Assembly (NCBI GenBank): GCA_016930435.1 | Contig: JAFGGQ010000074.1 | Span: 1-46,856 of the forward strand | DNA: 46,856 nucleotides | Reading direction: 5' to 3' | Source of the DNA: a bacterium | GTDB lineage: Bacteria; UBP14; UBA6098; JAFGQG01 | Shown here: positions 17,301 to 23,387 of the stretch, piece after piece | How positions within the stretch are numbered: position 1 is the first letter of the stretch | How the letters are laid out: each line of letters begins with the position of its first letter | Program-made: the position numbers and the translations under genes | The notes under the pieces: model-generated | What the model was told of the DNA's origin: nothing | Databases searched by the model: none | What the model saw: only the letters and a program-made list of their open reading frames with translations

Positions 17301-17837
17301 CCTGATTGCGAGCACTTAAGCTATCTGCAGGATGGTCAATGGCATACTACCAAACATATTCTTCAGGAAGCCGAAGTTAATTCCTGGAACCTTGTGCTTC
17401 ATTCGGAAACTAAATTAAGCTGGGATCCTACATGTATCCCCGCTAATTTAAAGCTGGTTATTCAGGGCACCGGGAAGGAATTGGACCTGGCTAAATCAAG
17501 TTCAATAGATCTCCCTGCAGGAAATTATAAATTAACCGCCTCTATGCAGAATCTTCCCACTGCTTTCCGGATAACTCAAAATTACCCCAATCCCTTTAAT
17601 GCAGTTACTGCAATCGATTATGATATTCCTTGCGATACCCAGGTTAGAATAGATGTTTACAACTTGATCGGTGAAAAAGTGAATACACTAATTGATGAAA
17701 ACCAAAAAGCAGGATACAAGCATATTATGTGGGAAGGCACCGACCAGAATGGCGATATGGTTCCTTCAGGGGTTTATTTCTACCGGATAGAAGCGGGGAG
17801 TTTTAAACAGATAAATCGCATGGTTCTGATGAAATAG
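11316..17837 (+). CDS. giant T9SS-exported protein with Ig repeats and cohesin-like domain
   Basis: A 2173-residue exported protein, start fixed by AAGGAGGT (11305-11312). Signal peptide 1-24; shared N-terminal module about 25-120 ('HIVYGTV', 'WAPGEVLYVEF'). Ig/PKD-like repeats of about 95 residues fill about 130-808, most starting 'N[TS]PP' and carrying 'YQWY' and 'FDKxD' motifs. A He_PIG-like Ig domain follows (808-895), then Fn3 (about 903-1000) and a CBM9/DOMON-like domain (about 1016-1200, 'IDGFLDPAEW'). A Rossmann-like segment (about 1268-1450) and a BACON-like strand set come next. A cohesin-like domain occupies about 1543-1660. A tandem 'GYNMVSLP/GWNLIGS' unit (about 1802-1950) precedes the sorting domain from about 2079 ('NYPNPFNAV'). 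Binding or structural rather than enzymatic is my inference. Confidence 0.9.
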   Translation: MRTRILLIFGMIILLMMVSDVFSQGTSHIVYGTVVREEGYVTPEACLYLNAYIAARPTIIIDQDSPYFVYNEATGSWYLNLAEILWAPGEVLYVEFTDSCWMEHGIVAGALSNTPEDEFGLLYMSPIEGLRPVLTDPDIDPDEGTVITEFEFTVTYTSTPWNRGPATIEVQIDGIPYGMGALDPFDADFTDGAYYSVIVDAADFGKGTYNYFFHALDTDGLPAFTDEFEFTILNTPPTAPVVDINPALPFVDEDLDCIILTDGTDIDAADAVTYQYQWYLDGELQVGMTTQMVPSGFTAVGELWMVIVTSFDGEDTGGADTAWVTIIAPLLTDGMVDPERGDLTTNFTYSVTYSNPRGIAPGTILVQNNYGWFEMGPEDSLDTDYEGGVLYTFSTTLPDFGYYFYRFYGEDADGHTAFGDTGIHAGPSVENDLPVITLLDVNPDFGYENTVFEITVVATDPNSDPVTFFYQWYNQDGIISGATGPDLNGDRFDKGDTLYCIVSPFDGYEYGVAQQTELVPVLNSPPIMTSVDLIVTPEGDVTELSTLTAYGYGAMDIDGDSVWYVYQWYDQTGIIVPWNSIQAITGEYFDKFDTIYCHVRPYDGDDYGDPIATGWVVIVNTPPVISSAYLQVNPDDEAYETSTITAIIREVEDPDGDVYIFHYNWLVNGVELGLDPSTNSIDGDNFDKHDWVSCWITPYDYEDYGVPFPTDTVYIMNSIPYFTSLDIFPGRPHTNDDLECFAGFDDDDPGDALTVSYSWYQDGRLVDALTGNIVTSDYTASWEIWTCVVEINDGEAWIYDTVEVMILNTPPVIGPIDDTVAVAETPYTFQVEVNDPDFDRLWFELLAAPEGMLIDHETGRIFWGDPAGVEAMYWVVLAVFDGYAADTIAYPLWLIQWDDMLLAPFGLNAHSGFLAVIPLDWQQPDIFDMITGAVFLNFEYYEIYRSADLETYDLLATTYLPNYTDVDVVPGVIYFYKVRTVYSTGVSPFCEMDYASAADEGAAMWSPYTDDPVPFIDGFLDPAEWADANVMPFMVEDTPNAYMFIKHTDDDLFIGIVNYNDTYMDIGDQLLVSMDDNFNESWPLGAPSGEGEYLLRLADFGPISTFQGIWGSYPYDIVRDLRHPSPAVFGEIGMYEDRFVSYEMRISLTDIEGYNEALFAQPGDYVGFRFALYDAGLNSWNLIWPDGSDAENPVSFGDLLLQEKIATPTIVVNPRAFDVYLPMGETSSRIMEIENVGEGALVFDITENYTPFGGVIMSDMSPDVIILRNAASLTPIAMAYLGYAYSDYTDYSIFISALESADWDLAIVDIRNADYPELWNALQRFVSGGGHLIIASPDLDMAAGHPLWSDLGMAINEDLGDRPSAISWEIAGHPIFNMPETIFPITHIAGDYDDYGDNIDITSASALATFNRFPYLGNAAIAINETENVIVNSFIFAPEINMDRDGMADCVELLINEIIFLSRATDIPWLSVFPTFGGLPSISSTHIEVNFDATELGIGDYFGYLLVKSNDPGNRVVVVPCHMEIGPVEYDTLRLWFPEEVIRVKQGDIFEVPLFVSDCFELGITEFTLTVQCNDRILSPTDVRSDMADLEILGATTYSVDFRISRDFPFGEGGLLAWVEFTVDPTAFIGSYSNIWVAALELNDEAEVDEIELYNGQVAIISRETDWGLTLWISVGEDDKDTVWIGINPAATNMFDPLFDVLSDDLSYDAYSDISLWDTLFPNLDVDIRPSGDGLVTWYINTGMEEGKVQWAFREEDTLSEMGTLFLNGSIDMKGISVYDFTAGEVLEIGYQTSAMVPFVYHFDPGYNMVSLPIYMPSQNIAEIFPDYIEAWWFDPDENSWVTVTSMEYGFGYLILFFEEHDYVYWSYPLTEYSVALAEGWNLIGSIYETIDFSNPDDTPDGSILPGTYYYSALERRYVASDVLKPGYGYFIAARVNCLLHAQYDDGMGMPRIKPSDASIPLWELKLNTLIAKKNNCLTIGVGPETLRELLPPSLPDCEHLSYLQDGQWHTTKHILQEAEVNSWNLVLHSETKLSWDPTCIPANLKLVIQGTGKELDLAKSSSIDLPAGNYKLTASMQNLPTAFRITQNYPNPFNAVTAIDYDIPCDTQVRIDVYNLIGEKVNTLIDENQKAGYKHIMWEGTDQNGDMVPSGVYFYRIEAGSFKQINRMVLMK

Positions 17838-17869
17838 TCGGTTTTTATATTTACCCAATACCCCCCATG

Positions 17870-17911
17870 GTAAGGGATTCGGGAATCTCTCCCGGGTCCC
17901 TTACTTATTTT
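17870..17911 (+). terminator. strong intrinsic terminator
   Basis: A 15-bp stem, 17870-17884 with 17890-17904, containing two G-U pairs and a 5-nt loop, followed by TTATTTT. It lies 32 nt after the stop of the 2173-aa protein and should end the exported-protein transcript. Confidence 0.8.
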
Positions 17912-18030
17912 AAAGAACTCTTTGATCCGGGTATATTGAGCATTTAGATTAATCCCGGATTGCTTATAGAGTAATATTGATATTTAAATTATCCTGAAAA
18001 AAATTATACCTAAATTTTTAAAAAAACTCC

Positions 18031-18058
18031 TTGACATTTTATTTATCTTTATTAAAAT
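18031..18058 (+). promoter_or_regulatory. promoter-like element with no coding gene downstream
   Basis: TTGACA at 18031-18036, 16-nt spacer, TAAAAT at 18053-18058 (5 of 6 matches). It faces a gap without an ORF and the converging 3' end of the gene at 18263, so if used it would make a short non-coding transcript. Confidence 0.45.
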
Positions 18059-18064
18059 TGGTTT

Positions 18065-18187
18065 TTAGATTTGATAAGGTGAAGAAAGTTAAGCTTTGAT
18101 ATACACCTAACCCAAATACCCCCCCGTAGGGGAATTAGGACCCCCACCTAATTTCCCCTACACTCTTTTTAGGGGGTATGTTTTTTA
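18065..18187 (+). ncRNA. candidate small structured RNA of about 120 nt
   Basis: Predicted from a promoter at 18031-18058 and a terminator-like double hairpin. The inner stem pairs TAGGGGAATTAGG (18127-18139) with CCTAATTTCCCCTA (18147-18160), with one bulged base. The outer stem pairs ATACCCCC (18116-18123) with GGGGGTAT (18172-18179). Six T residues follow at 18181-18186. No known RNA family was recognised. An alternative is a second terminator behind the upstream operon. Confidence 0.3.
18116..18187 (+). terminator. nested hairpin with T tract
   Basis: Two stems, one inside the other (18116-18123/18172-18179 and 18127-18139/18147-18160), end in TTTTTT at 18181-18186. The sequence leading into it (ACCCAAATACCCCCC) resembles that ahead of the terminator at 17870 (ACCCAATACCCCCC), which suggests a shared origin. 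Confidence 0.6.
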
Positions 18188-18262
18188 CAGAACCACCCCC
18201 AGGACACCGTTCGCAAGGTACTATTAAATAAGGGTTTAAGAGAGTCTATGGAATAATATAAT

Positions 18263-18643
18263 TTAATCCAGGCAGTGGCTATCGCCCATAGCCCGGATAA
18301 AAAGGGATTCGAATTTGACCCTCCAGTCCGGTTCCCTGAGTTTGGCCATCAAATCATGAAAAGCGGTAGCATTTGATCCGTGGGGCTGGACCTTGGAAGC
18401 ACCCAAATAATTAAGGATCATGGTCGCATCCCTAGGTGCGAGTTGGGTATTCGCGAAATCAATAATATGAGCCATCAGTGATTTCAGATAAGCTTCAAGA
18501 TGTTTATGTTTTATTTTTTCCAGAATAGCTGGTGTGCAGCCCATCCCTTTGAGAATGTCACTGATCAGGGTGGGTCCGCCATAGATTTCAAAAAGCAGGC
18601 CATTTATATTCTGAAGGATATTTTGCAGCTCGATGTTAATCAT
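18263..18643 (-). CDS. hypothetical protein, unrecognised
   Basis: A 126-residue, probably all-helical, soluble protein that I cannot place in a family. It has no signal peptide or membrane segment and no cysteine motif apart from scattered residues. I use the ATG at 18643; a TTG two codons upstream (18649) is the other choice. Neither has a Shine-Dalgarno sequence, and the start lies just past the terminator hairpin of the aminotransferase gene (18659-18683). It may therefore depend on read-through transcription or be poorly expressed. Residue composition looks like a real protein (Leu-, Ile- and Lys-rich, no low-complexity runs), but its existence rests only on the open frame and position. 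Confidence 0.55.
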   Translation of the reverse strand: MINIELQNILQNINGLLFEIYGGPTLISDILKGMGCTPAILEKIKHKHLEAYLKSLMAHIIDFANTQLAPRDATMILNYLGASKVQPHGSNATAFHDLMAKLREPDWRVKFESLFIRAMGDSHCLD

Positions 18644-18649
18644 TTTCAA

Positions 18650-18683
18650 AATAAAATAGGGGCGGTCTTTTAAAGACCGCCCC
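18650..18683 (-). terminator. intrinsic terminator of the aminotransferase gene
   Basis: GGGGCGGTCTTT and AAAGACCGCCCC (18659-18683) form a 12-bp near-perfect palindrome. On the minus strand it is followed by TATTTTATTTT. It lies 25 nt past the aminotransferase stop and directly before the start of the 126-aa gene. Confidence 0.75.
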
Positions 18684-18708
18684 TTTGGTAAATTAGGATC
18701 GTATAGAT

Positions 18709-19776
18709 TTATAATCCAAGAATATCATTGATATTATCGATTAGTTCCTTAATCTCCTCGAGGGTAAGGTCTCCCATTGTTGCGATCCGGAAAGCTTTCT
18801 CTTTTAATTTTCCGTAACCATTGGAGATTGTGAATCCGCGGTTGCCAAGTTCTTTGTTCAGATCGCTTACCGATATTCCCCGGGTGTTATTCATGCAGGA
18901 GACGGTTTGGGATTCATATCCTGGTTCGGAGAACATGCTGAAGTACTGACGGGCCCAATCGCGAACATAGTTGGCCATATCAGCGTGCCTTTGAAAACGG
19001 TTATCCAATCCCTCTTTCAATATGCGGTCCAGTTGCACGTCGAGTGCAAAGAAATGCGGCAGGCTTGGAGTAGTAGTGGTCTGGCTCTTATCGTAATACT
19101 TTTCCAGCATCACCACGAAATCGAAGTAGTAACCCTTTCCTTTAGCTTCGCGTGATTTATCGATAGCTCTCTGGCTAACGGCTGCGAGGGCCAAGCCGGG
19201 GGGAAGAGCCCATGCTTTCTGTACCCCAGCCAGGATTACATCGATCCCCAATTTGTCCACCTCGATCTTTACGCCTACCATGGAACTTACAGCATCCACA
19301 AGGAACATCACATCGGGGTACTTGCGCATGACCTCGGCAACCTCTTCCAGAGGATTCATAACCCCCGTGGAAGTCTCATTATGGACAAAGGTTATGGCAT
19401 CGTATTGACCAGTGGACAATGCTTTATCGATCATCTCCGGCTTTACTGCTTTCCCCCATTCCACCTGCAGAGGGTCACAAGGGATATCACAGGATTGGGT
19501 AATTCCATACCAACGGTCGGAGAAAGCCCCGCACATACAATTCAATACTTTTTTACTGGCGCAGTTTCTTACTGATGCTTCCATCAAACCGGTTGAAGAA
19601 GAGGAAGACAAAAATATCTTGTTCTTGGTATAAAGGGTTTCCTGTACCTTGGGTATTATTCGATCGAAGAGCGCTGAAAAATCACCTGACCGGTGCCCGA
19701 TCATATAATGACCCATGGCCTCTAAAACCTCATCCCTGACCTCGGTTGGTCCCGGAATAAACAGCTTTTTTCTCAT
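18709..19776 (-). CDS. class V PLP aminotransferase (alanine-glyoxylate / phosphoserine type)
   Basis: A 355-residue fold-type I PLP enzyme that moves an amino group between small acids. It begins 'KKLFIPGPTEVRDEV' and has 'MIGHRSGDFSALF', typical of the alanine-glyoxylate/serine-pyruvate aminotransferase group. The PLP lysine is Lys187 in 'GVQKAWALPPGLAL', and the PLP-binding Asp is in 'FLVDAVSSM'. The ATG at 19776 is chosen because AGGAGG lies 8 nt upstream; the in-frame codon at 19806 would include the ribosome site. Many bacteria and archaea without serC use such an enzyme as phosphoserine aminotransferase, but no serA neighbour is present to support that here. The exact substrate is open. 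Confidence 0.85.
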   Translation of the reverse strand: MRKKLFIPGPTEVRDEVLEAMGHYMIGHRSGDFSALFDRIIPKVQETLYTKNKIFLSSSSSTGLMEASVRNCASKKVLNCMCGAFSDRWYGITQSCDIPCDPLQVEWGKAVKPEMIDKALSTGQYDAITFVHNETSTGVMNPLEEVAEVMRKYPDVMFLVDAVSSMVGVKIEVDKLGIDVILAGVQKAWALPPGLALAAVSQRAIDKSREAKGKGYYFDFVVMLEKYYDKSQTTTTPSLPHFFALDVQLDRILKEGLDNRFQRHADMANYVRDWARQYFSMFSEPGYESQTVSCMNNTRGISVSDLNKELGNRGFTISNGYGKLKEKAFRIATMGDLTLEEIKELIDNINDILGL

Positions 19777-20000
19777 TGACTTTCCTCCTGTATTCAAAAA
19801 GTTCACTAAATAATGCAGGATTAAATTACAAACTTAAAAATTTAAGTCAAGATAATTCATAATCGGTTTGTTTCCCTCTAACCCTTTGAGATACCATCAA
19901 GTATGGCCTTTAGGTTGTTTTTAGGCCCGGATTCCTTTGTTTTTAATGAAAAATATTTTCATAAATATCTTTTGGTGTCCATTAAAATATTAGATTAATC

Positions 20001-20028
20001 TTGAATAATTATTAAATACTATTATTTT
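20001..20028 (+). promoter_or_regulatory. possible tgt promoter close to the start codon
   Basis: TTGAAT (20001-20006), 16-nt spacer, TATTTT (20023-20028). Transcription would begin near 20035, only a few bases before the tgt ATG at 20039. The rest of the 262-bp divergent gap (19777-20038) shows a TTGACT box on the minus strand at 19845-19850 that could serve the aminotransferase. Confidence 0.3.
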
Positions 20029-20038
20029 TAATAATGAT

Positions 20039-21187
20039 ATGTTTGAATTCATGATCACAGACCGCGTTCCGGATTCCCGGGCCCGGGCAGGAGTACTGGA
20101 AACTGCTCACGGGAAGGTCTCTACCCCGGTATTTATGCCTGTCGGGACTCAGGGTACAGTCAAAACACTATCCAAAGGAGAATTGGAGGAGATCGGTATT
20201 GAGATCATTCTAAACAATTTGTACCATCTCTTTTTACGTCCCGGCATCGATCTGATAGAGCGAATGGGTGGTATCCACAAGTTTTCATCATGGGACCGGG
20301 CTATCCTGACCGACAGTGGCGGATTTCAGGTCTTCAGCCTGGCCGACCTCACAAAGGTGACCGAGGATGGTGTTACCTTTCAGTCGCACCTGGATGGTGC
20401 ACATCATCTCTTTACCCCGGAGTTGGCTACAGAATCCCAGTTTCGCCTGGGCGCAGATATCATTATGGCTTTTGATGAATGTTTGCCATACCCAAGCACT
20501 TACCAGAGGGCCAAGGTTTCTACTCAAAGGACCATCAATTGGGCGGAAAGATGTAAGAGCAAGCTTGAAATTCTGGTACGAGGGGAGAATGCCTTCACCG
20601 GTGGCGATCCGGCCCTTTTCGGCATAGTCCAGGGAAGCACCTACCCGGACCTCCGCAGGTACTGCGCTGATAAGCTTATGCTGATGGGGTTTCCGGGTTA
20701 TGCCCTTGGGGGTCTTTTCGTCGGCGAGCCTAAAACCGAAACCTTTCAGATCATCGAGCAGTTAGCGGGGTACCTTGACCGGAATAAGCCCTTATATTTG
20801 ATGGGATTTGGCACCCCCGTGGATATGTTGGAAGCAGTTCATTGGGGAGCAGACATGTTCGACTGTGTGATGCCTACCCGGAATGCCAGGAACGGTTCGG
20901 TGTTTACCTGGGGGGGTAAACTTTCTATTAAAGCGGCGCGTTATGCCGAAGATGACCAACCGATCGATCCCCGGTGCCAGTGCTATGCCTGTCGCACTTA
21001 CAGCCGAGCCTATATTCGGCACCTTTTCAGTGCGGGTGAATTGCTTGGCCCCCGAATGGCGACCCTTCATTCCATCTACTTCTTCAATGATCTAATGGCG
21101 AAAACCAGGGAAGCTATCCGGGACGGTACATTCCTTAAATTCAAAAAGGAATTTACGGCTAATTATCGGGAATATGAAGATGATTAA
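20039..21187 (+). CDS. tgt: tRNA-guanine transglycosylase
   Basis: Exchanges guanine 34 of GUN-anticodon tRNAs for preQ1 (queuosine pathway). The 382-residue length is normal for bacterial Tgt. Seen motifs: Asp92 in 'LTDSGGFQVFSL' (general base region), 'GIVQGSTYPDLR', 'YALGGLFVGEP', and the nucleophile Asp275 in 'DMFDCVMPTRNARNG'. The zinc site is CxCxxC ('CQCYACRTY') followed by His in 'YIRHLF'. No Shine-Dalgarno sequence precedes the ATG at 20039 or the alternative ATG at 20051, and the likely promoter is so close that the mRNA may be nearly leaderless. Other queuosine genes are not in the window. The gene converges on the DUF1460 gene with 8 bp between stops. Confidence 0.95.
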   Translation: MFEFMITDRVPDSRARAGVLETAHGKVSTPVFMPVGTQGTVKTLSKGELEEIGIEIILNNLYHLFLRPGIDLIERMGGIHKFSSWDRAILTDSGGFQVFSLADLTKVTEDGVTFQSHLDGAHHLFTPELATESQFRLGADIIMAFDECLPYPSTYQRAKVSTQRTINWAERCKSKLEILVRGENAFTGGDPALFGIVQGSTYPDLRRYCADKLMLMGFPGYALGGLFVGEPKTETFQIIEQLAGYLDRNKPLYLMGFGTPVDMLEAVHWGADMFDCVMPTRNARNGSVFTWGGKLSIKAARYAEDDQPIDPRCQCYACRTYSRAYIRHLFSAGELLGPRMATLHSIYFFNDLMAKTREAIRDGTFLKFKKEFTANYREYEDD

Positions 21188-21195
21188 TAAAATAC

Positions 21196-21918
21196 CTATG
21201 TACTCCCGGTCTTTACTTGTATGACTGAATAGCCTATTATCCGGTCATTTCTTGAAATCATGTACTCTTCGAATTTCTGGTCCACTATTTTCCCGGTCCG
21301 GGAACTGGCATGCCGAAGTATCACCGAACTATTAGCTGCCAGCAGAAAGCCCATGTGAGTGACTACCAGGCCGGGCTTTTTCCCCACAAAAAGGGCTATT
21401 AAAGGAAGTTTGGCCGCAGGGATAGGGGCAGGGCCCAATTGCACGGGAATATAGGGCAAATCTACCTTCAGGGGCTTTAGATCCAATCCCTCAAATGCCC
21501 TTTCCTTTTCACTGAAAAATCTGGCCTTATCAATAGTTCGGGAGCAGACCGGGGCTTCGGGATAAAGCTCAATGGTTTTGTTCTCCAGACACCACCGGTT
21601 ATTTACTAACCAGTCTGCCGTAACAAAGTGATTGCGCGAAAAAAATCCCACCTCGGCATTTTTATACCGGAGCTTATCTAAAAGACACAGGAACTCCTTT
21701 GGTGATGGTGCTAATGCTAAGGCCAGGACGGTTTCCACAAATGTCATGCAGTCGAAATAGTCAAAGGAATATCGTGGTAGCTCCGAGCCCTCCCCTAATG
21801 GACTTAACCGGTAGGGGTAATCCAGAAAGAAATTTGAAAATTCCTCTATTCGTTTAGAAAGAGGTTTCTCCGAAAGAGAGATAAACAATGCGATTAGCTT
21901 TTTCGGAAAATCAATCAT
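21196..21918 (-). CDS. DUF1460 family amidase-like protein
   Basis: A 240-residue protein of the DUF1460 group, which belongs to the NlpC/P60-like cysteine peptidase or amidase fold. Seen: candidate catalytic Cys57 in 'FDCMTFVETVLALAL', the family motif 'RYKNAEVGFFSRNHFVTADWL' at about 84-104, and His188 in 'VVTHMGFLL' with His203 in 'LRHASS'. Members are thought to act on cell-wall amide bonds. Unlike many members, it has no clear signal peptide, so its site of action is uncertain. The start overlaps the end of the phosphoglycerate mutase gene by 4 bp (ATGA), so the two are translated together, an unusual partnership for a glycolytic enzyme. Confidence 0.8.
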   Translation of the reverse strand: MIDFPKKLIALFISLSEKPLSKRIEEFSNFFLDYPYRLSPLGEGSELPRYSFDYFDCMTFVETVLALALAPSPKEFLCLLDKLRYKNAEVGFFSRNHFVTADWLVNNRWCLENKTIELYPEAPVCSRTIDKARFFSEKERAFEGLDLKPLKVDLPYIPVQLGPAPIPAAKLPLIALFVGKKPGLVVTHMGFLLAANSSVILRHASSRTGKIVDQKFEEYMISRNDRIIGYSVIQVKTGST

Positions 21919-23114
21919 GCCCCATATTTCTTTAATCGAAGGCTATTAGCCAGCAAAAGAGGCATCAGCTCTGTTGCGTGAATGTTCCCCAGTATGCCCC
22001 GTGAGCATTCTTTTTCGGTGAACCGTCTGGCATAGTCAGCAATTGCATAAGGTCCATGAATCAACAGAGGTGTTGGATGCCAGCTATGAGCGGCCAATTT
22101 GGCCGGGGTGGAATGGTCGCCGGTAATAGCCAGGACATCAGGATTCATCTCCAACAGAATGGGGAGAGCTTTATCCACCTTTTCGATCTCATGGACTTTC
22201 TCAATAAAATTTCCGTCTTCCCCCATGCTGTCTGTTTTTTTCACGTGCACGAAGAGAAAATCGTAGCTGCTGTAGTTTTTCTGGGCAGCTAAAAAAGCGC
22301 TTTCTATAGTCTCACCCCCATGGAGGGTCTTCATACCTACAAGCCTGGCTAATCCCCTATACATGGGATATGTAGCTACCGCGGCTGCGTTTAATCCGTA
22401 ACGTTCCTCGAAATGATTAATAGGAGGATAATTTGAATAACCCCTCATCAGTACGGTGTTTGCGGGTTTTTCCTGGGCCAGGAGTTCGGTAACCATTTCG
22501 ATGAAACGGTTGATGATATGCTCGCTCTTACGGGCTTTAGGGTTCAGTGCCTTGGCTGGAACCGGTGGCTGATTATCCTGTTGGGGATCGGCATCGCTTA
22601 GTCCTTCATTTAGATCCGGTCCCCGGAAAATAACCGCAAACCGGTGCTCCTTGCCGGACTGGATGAGCACCTTTACATCCTCGATCTGGCGGATATTGTT
22701 CTGAATAATTTCAACCAGTACCTTGTTTTTTTCGGTAGGGATACGCCCCGCCCGTCGGTCCTTAATGACACCGTTCTCCAGAGTAGCAAAGTTTCCTCGC
22801 ACGGCAAGGTCTCCCTGCTGTACATCCAGGTCGACCCCAAGGGCTTCCAGTATCCCCCGCCCAATCTGATATTTCAAGGGATTATATCCGAAAAGGGAAA
22901 GATGCCCGGGTCCGCTGCCCGGAGTGATACCCTCAGATACTAAGGTCATTAAACCACAGGAAGAATCCGAAGCCAGACTATCCAGATTCGGGGTATTAGC
23001 TGCCTCTAACTCGGTTTGACCTCCTACCTGTAAACCGCCTACTCCATCCATAACCAGCAATATTATTCGCTTCTTGTTCTTTATTACCAGGGAAGTAATT
23101 AAATCTTCGATCAT
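21915..23114 (-). CDS. apgM: cofactor-independent phosphoglycerate mutase, archaeal type
   Basis: Interconverts 3- and 2-phosphoglycerate. The 399-residue length and sequence fit the ApgM branch of the alkaline-phosphatase superfamily rather than the roughly 510-residue GpmI. Metal and phospho-Ser motifs are visible: 'LLVMDGVGGL' near the N-terminus, 'SGPGHLSLFGYNP' (about residues 67-79), 'HVKKTDSMGEDGN', and 'AITGDHSTP' with 'SWHPTPLLIHGP' near the C-terminus. The start is supported by AGGAGG 5 nt before the ATG. A good promoter lies upstream at 23183-23210. The gene is cotranscribed with the DUF1460 gene. Confidence 0.93.
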   Translation of the reverse strand: MIEDLITSLVIKNKKRIILLVMDGVGGLQVGGQTELEAANTPNLDSLASDSSCGLMTLVSEGITPGSGPGHLSLFGYNPLKYQIGRGILEALGVDLDVQQGDLAVRGNFATLENGVIKDRRAGRIPTEKNKVLVEIIQNNIRQIEDVKVLIQSGKEHRFAVIFRGPDLNEGLSDADPQQDNQPPVPAKALNPKARKSEHIINRFIEMVTELLAQEKPANTVLMRGYSNYPPINHFEERYGLNAAAVATYPMYRGLARLVGMKTLHGGETIESAFLAAQKNYSSYDFLFVHVKKTDSMGEDGNFIEKVHEIEKVDKALPILLEMNPDVLAITGDHSTPAKLAAHSWHPTPLLIHGPYAIADYARRFTEKECSRGILGNIHATELMPLLLANSLRLKKYGA

Positions 23115-23182
23115 AATGCCTCCTGCTCAACATAAATAGTGAAAAATTAATAATTATAATAATTAAAAGAAAAAATCTCTCG

Positions 23183-23210
23183 AAAATACAAGTAAAAAAT
23201 TGCAAGTCAA
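23183..23210 (-). promoter_or_regulatory. promoter for apgM
   Basis: Read on the minus strand: TTGACT (23210-23205), 16-nt spacer, TATTTT (23188-23183). It lies about 70 nt before the apgM start, in the divergent gap 23115-23387. Confidence 0.5.
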
Positions 23211-23300
23211 CAGAATATTTTGTAAATAGAACCACGCATACAGATAAATTTTACTATTAGATTTTACTTGCTCAGAAAAATTCTCTGTATAAAAAATAGC

Positions 23301-23328
23301 TTGACTTATGATAGAGTAAAACTATCTT
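23301..23328 (+). promoter_or_regulatory. promoter for the PpiC/SurA gene
   Basis: TTGACT (23301-23306), 16-nt spacer, TATCTT (23323-23328). It lies 60 nt before the start at 23388, in the same divergent gap as the apgM promoter. Confidence 0.45.
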
Positions 23329-23387
23329 GAAACGAATTGTCAAGTGAATTTAATAATGTTCATGAAATAATTACAGGAGGGATAGCT

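Larger units (their letters stand above)
17912..18262. other. AT-rich non-coding gap with candidate small RNA
   Basis: No open reading frame worth naming was seen. The gap lies between two converging gene sets and contains a TTGACA promoter (18031-18058), a nested hairpin with a T tract (18116-18187) and about 75 nt of unassigned sequence before the end of the minus-strand gene at 18263. Confidence 0.5.
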
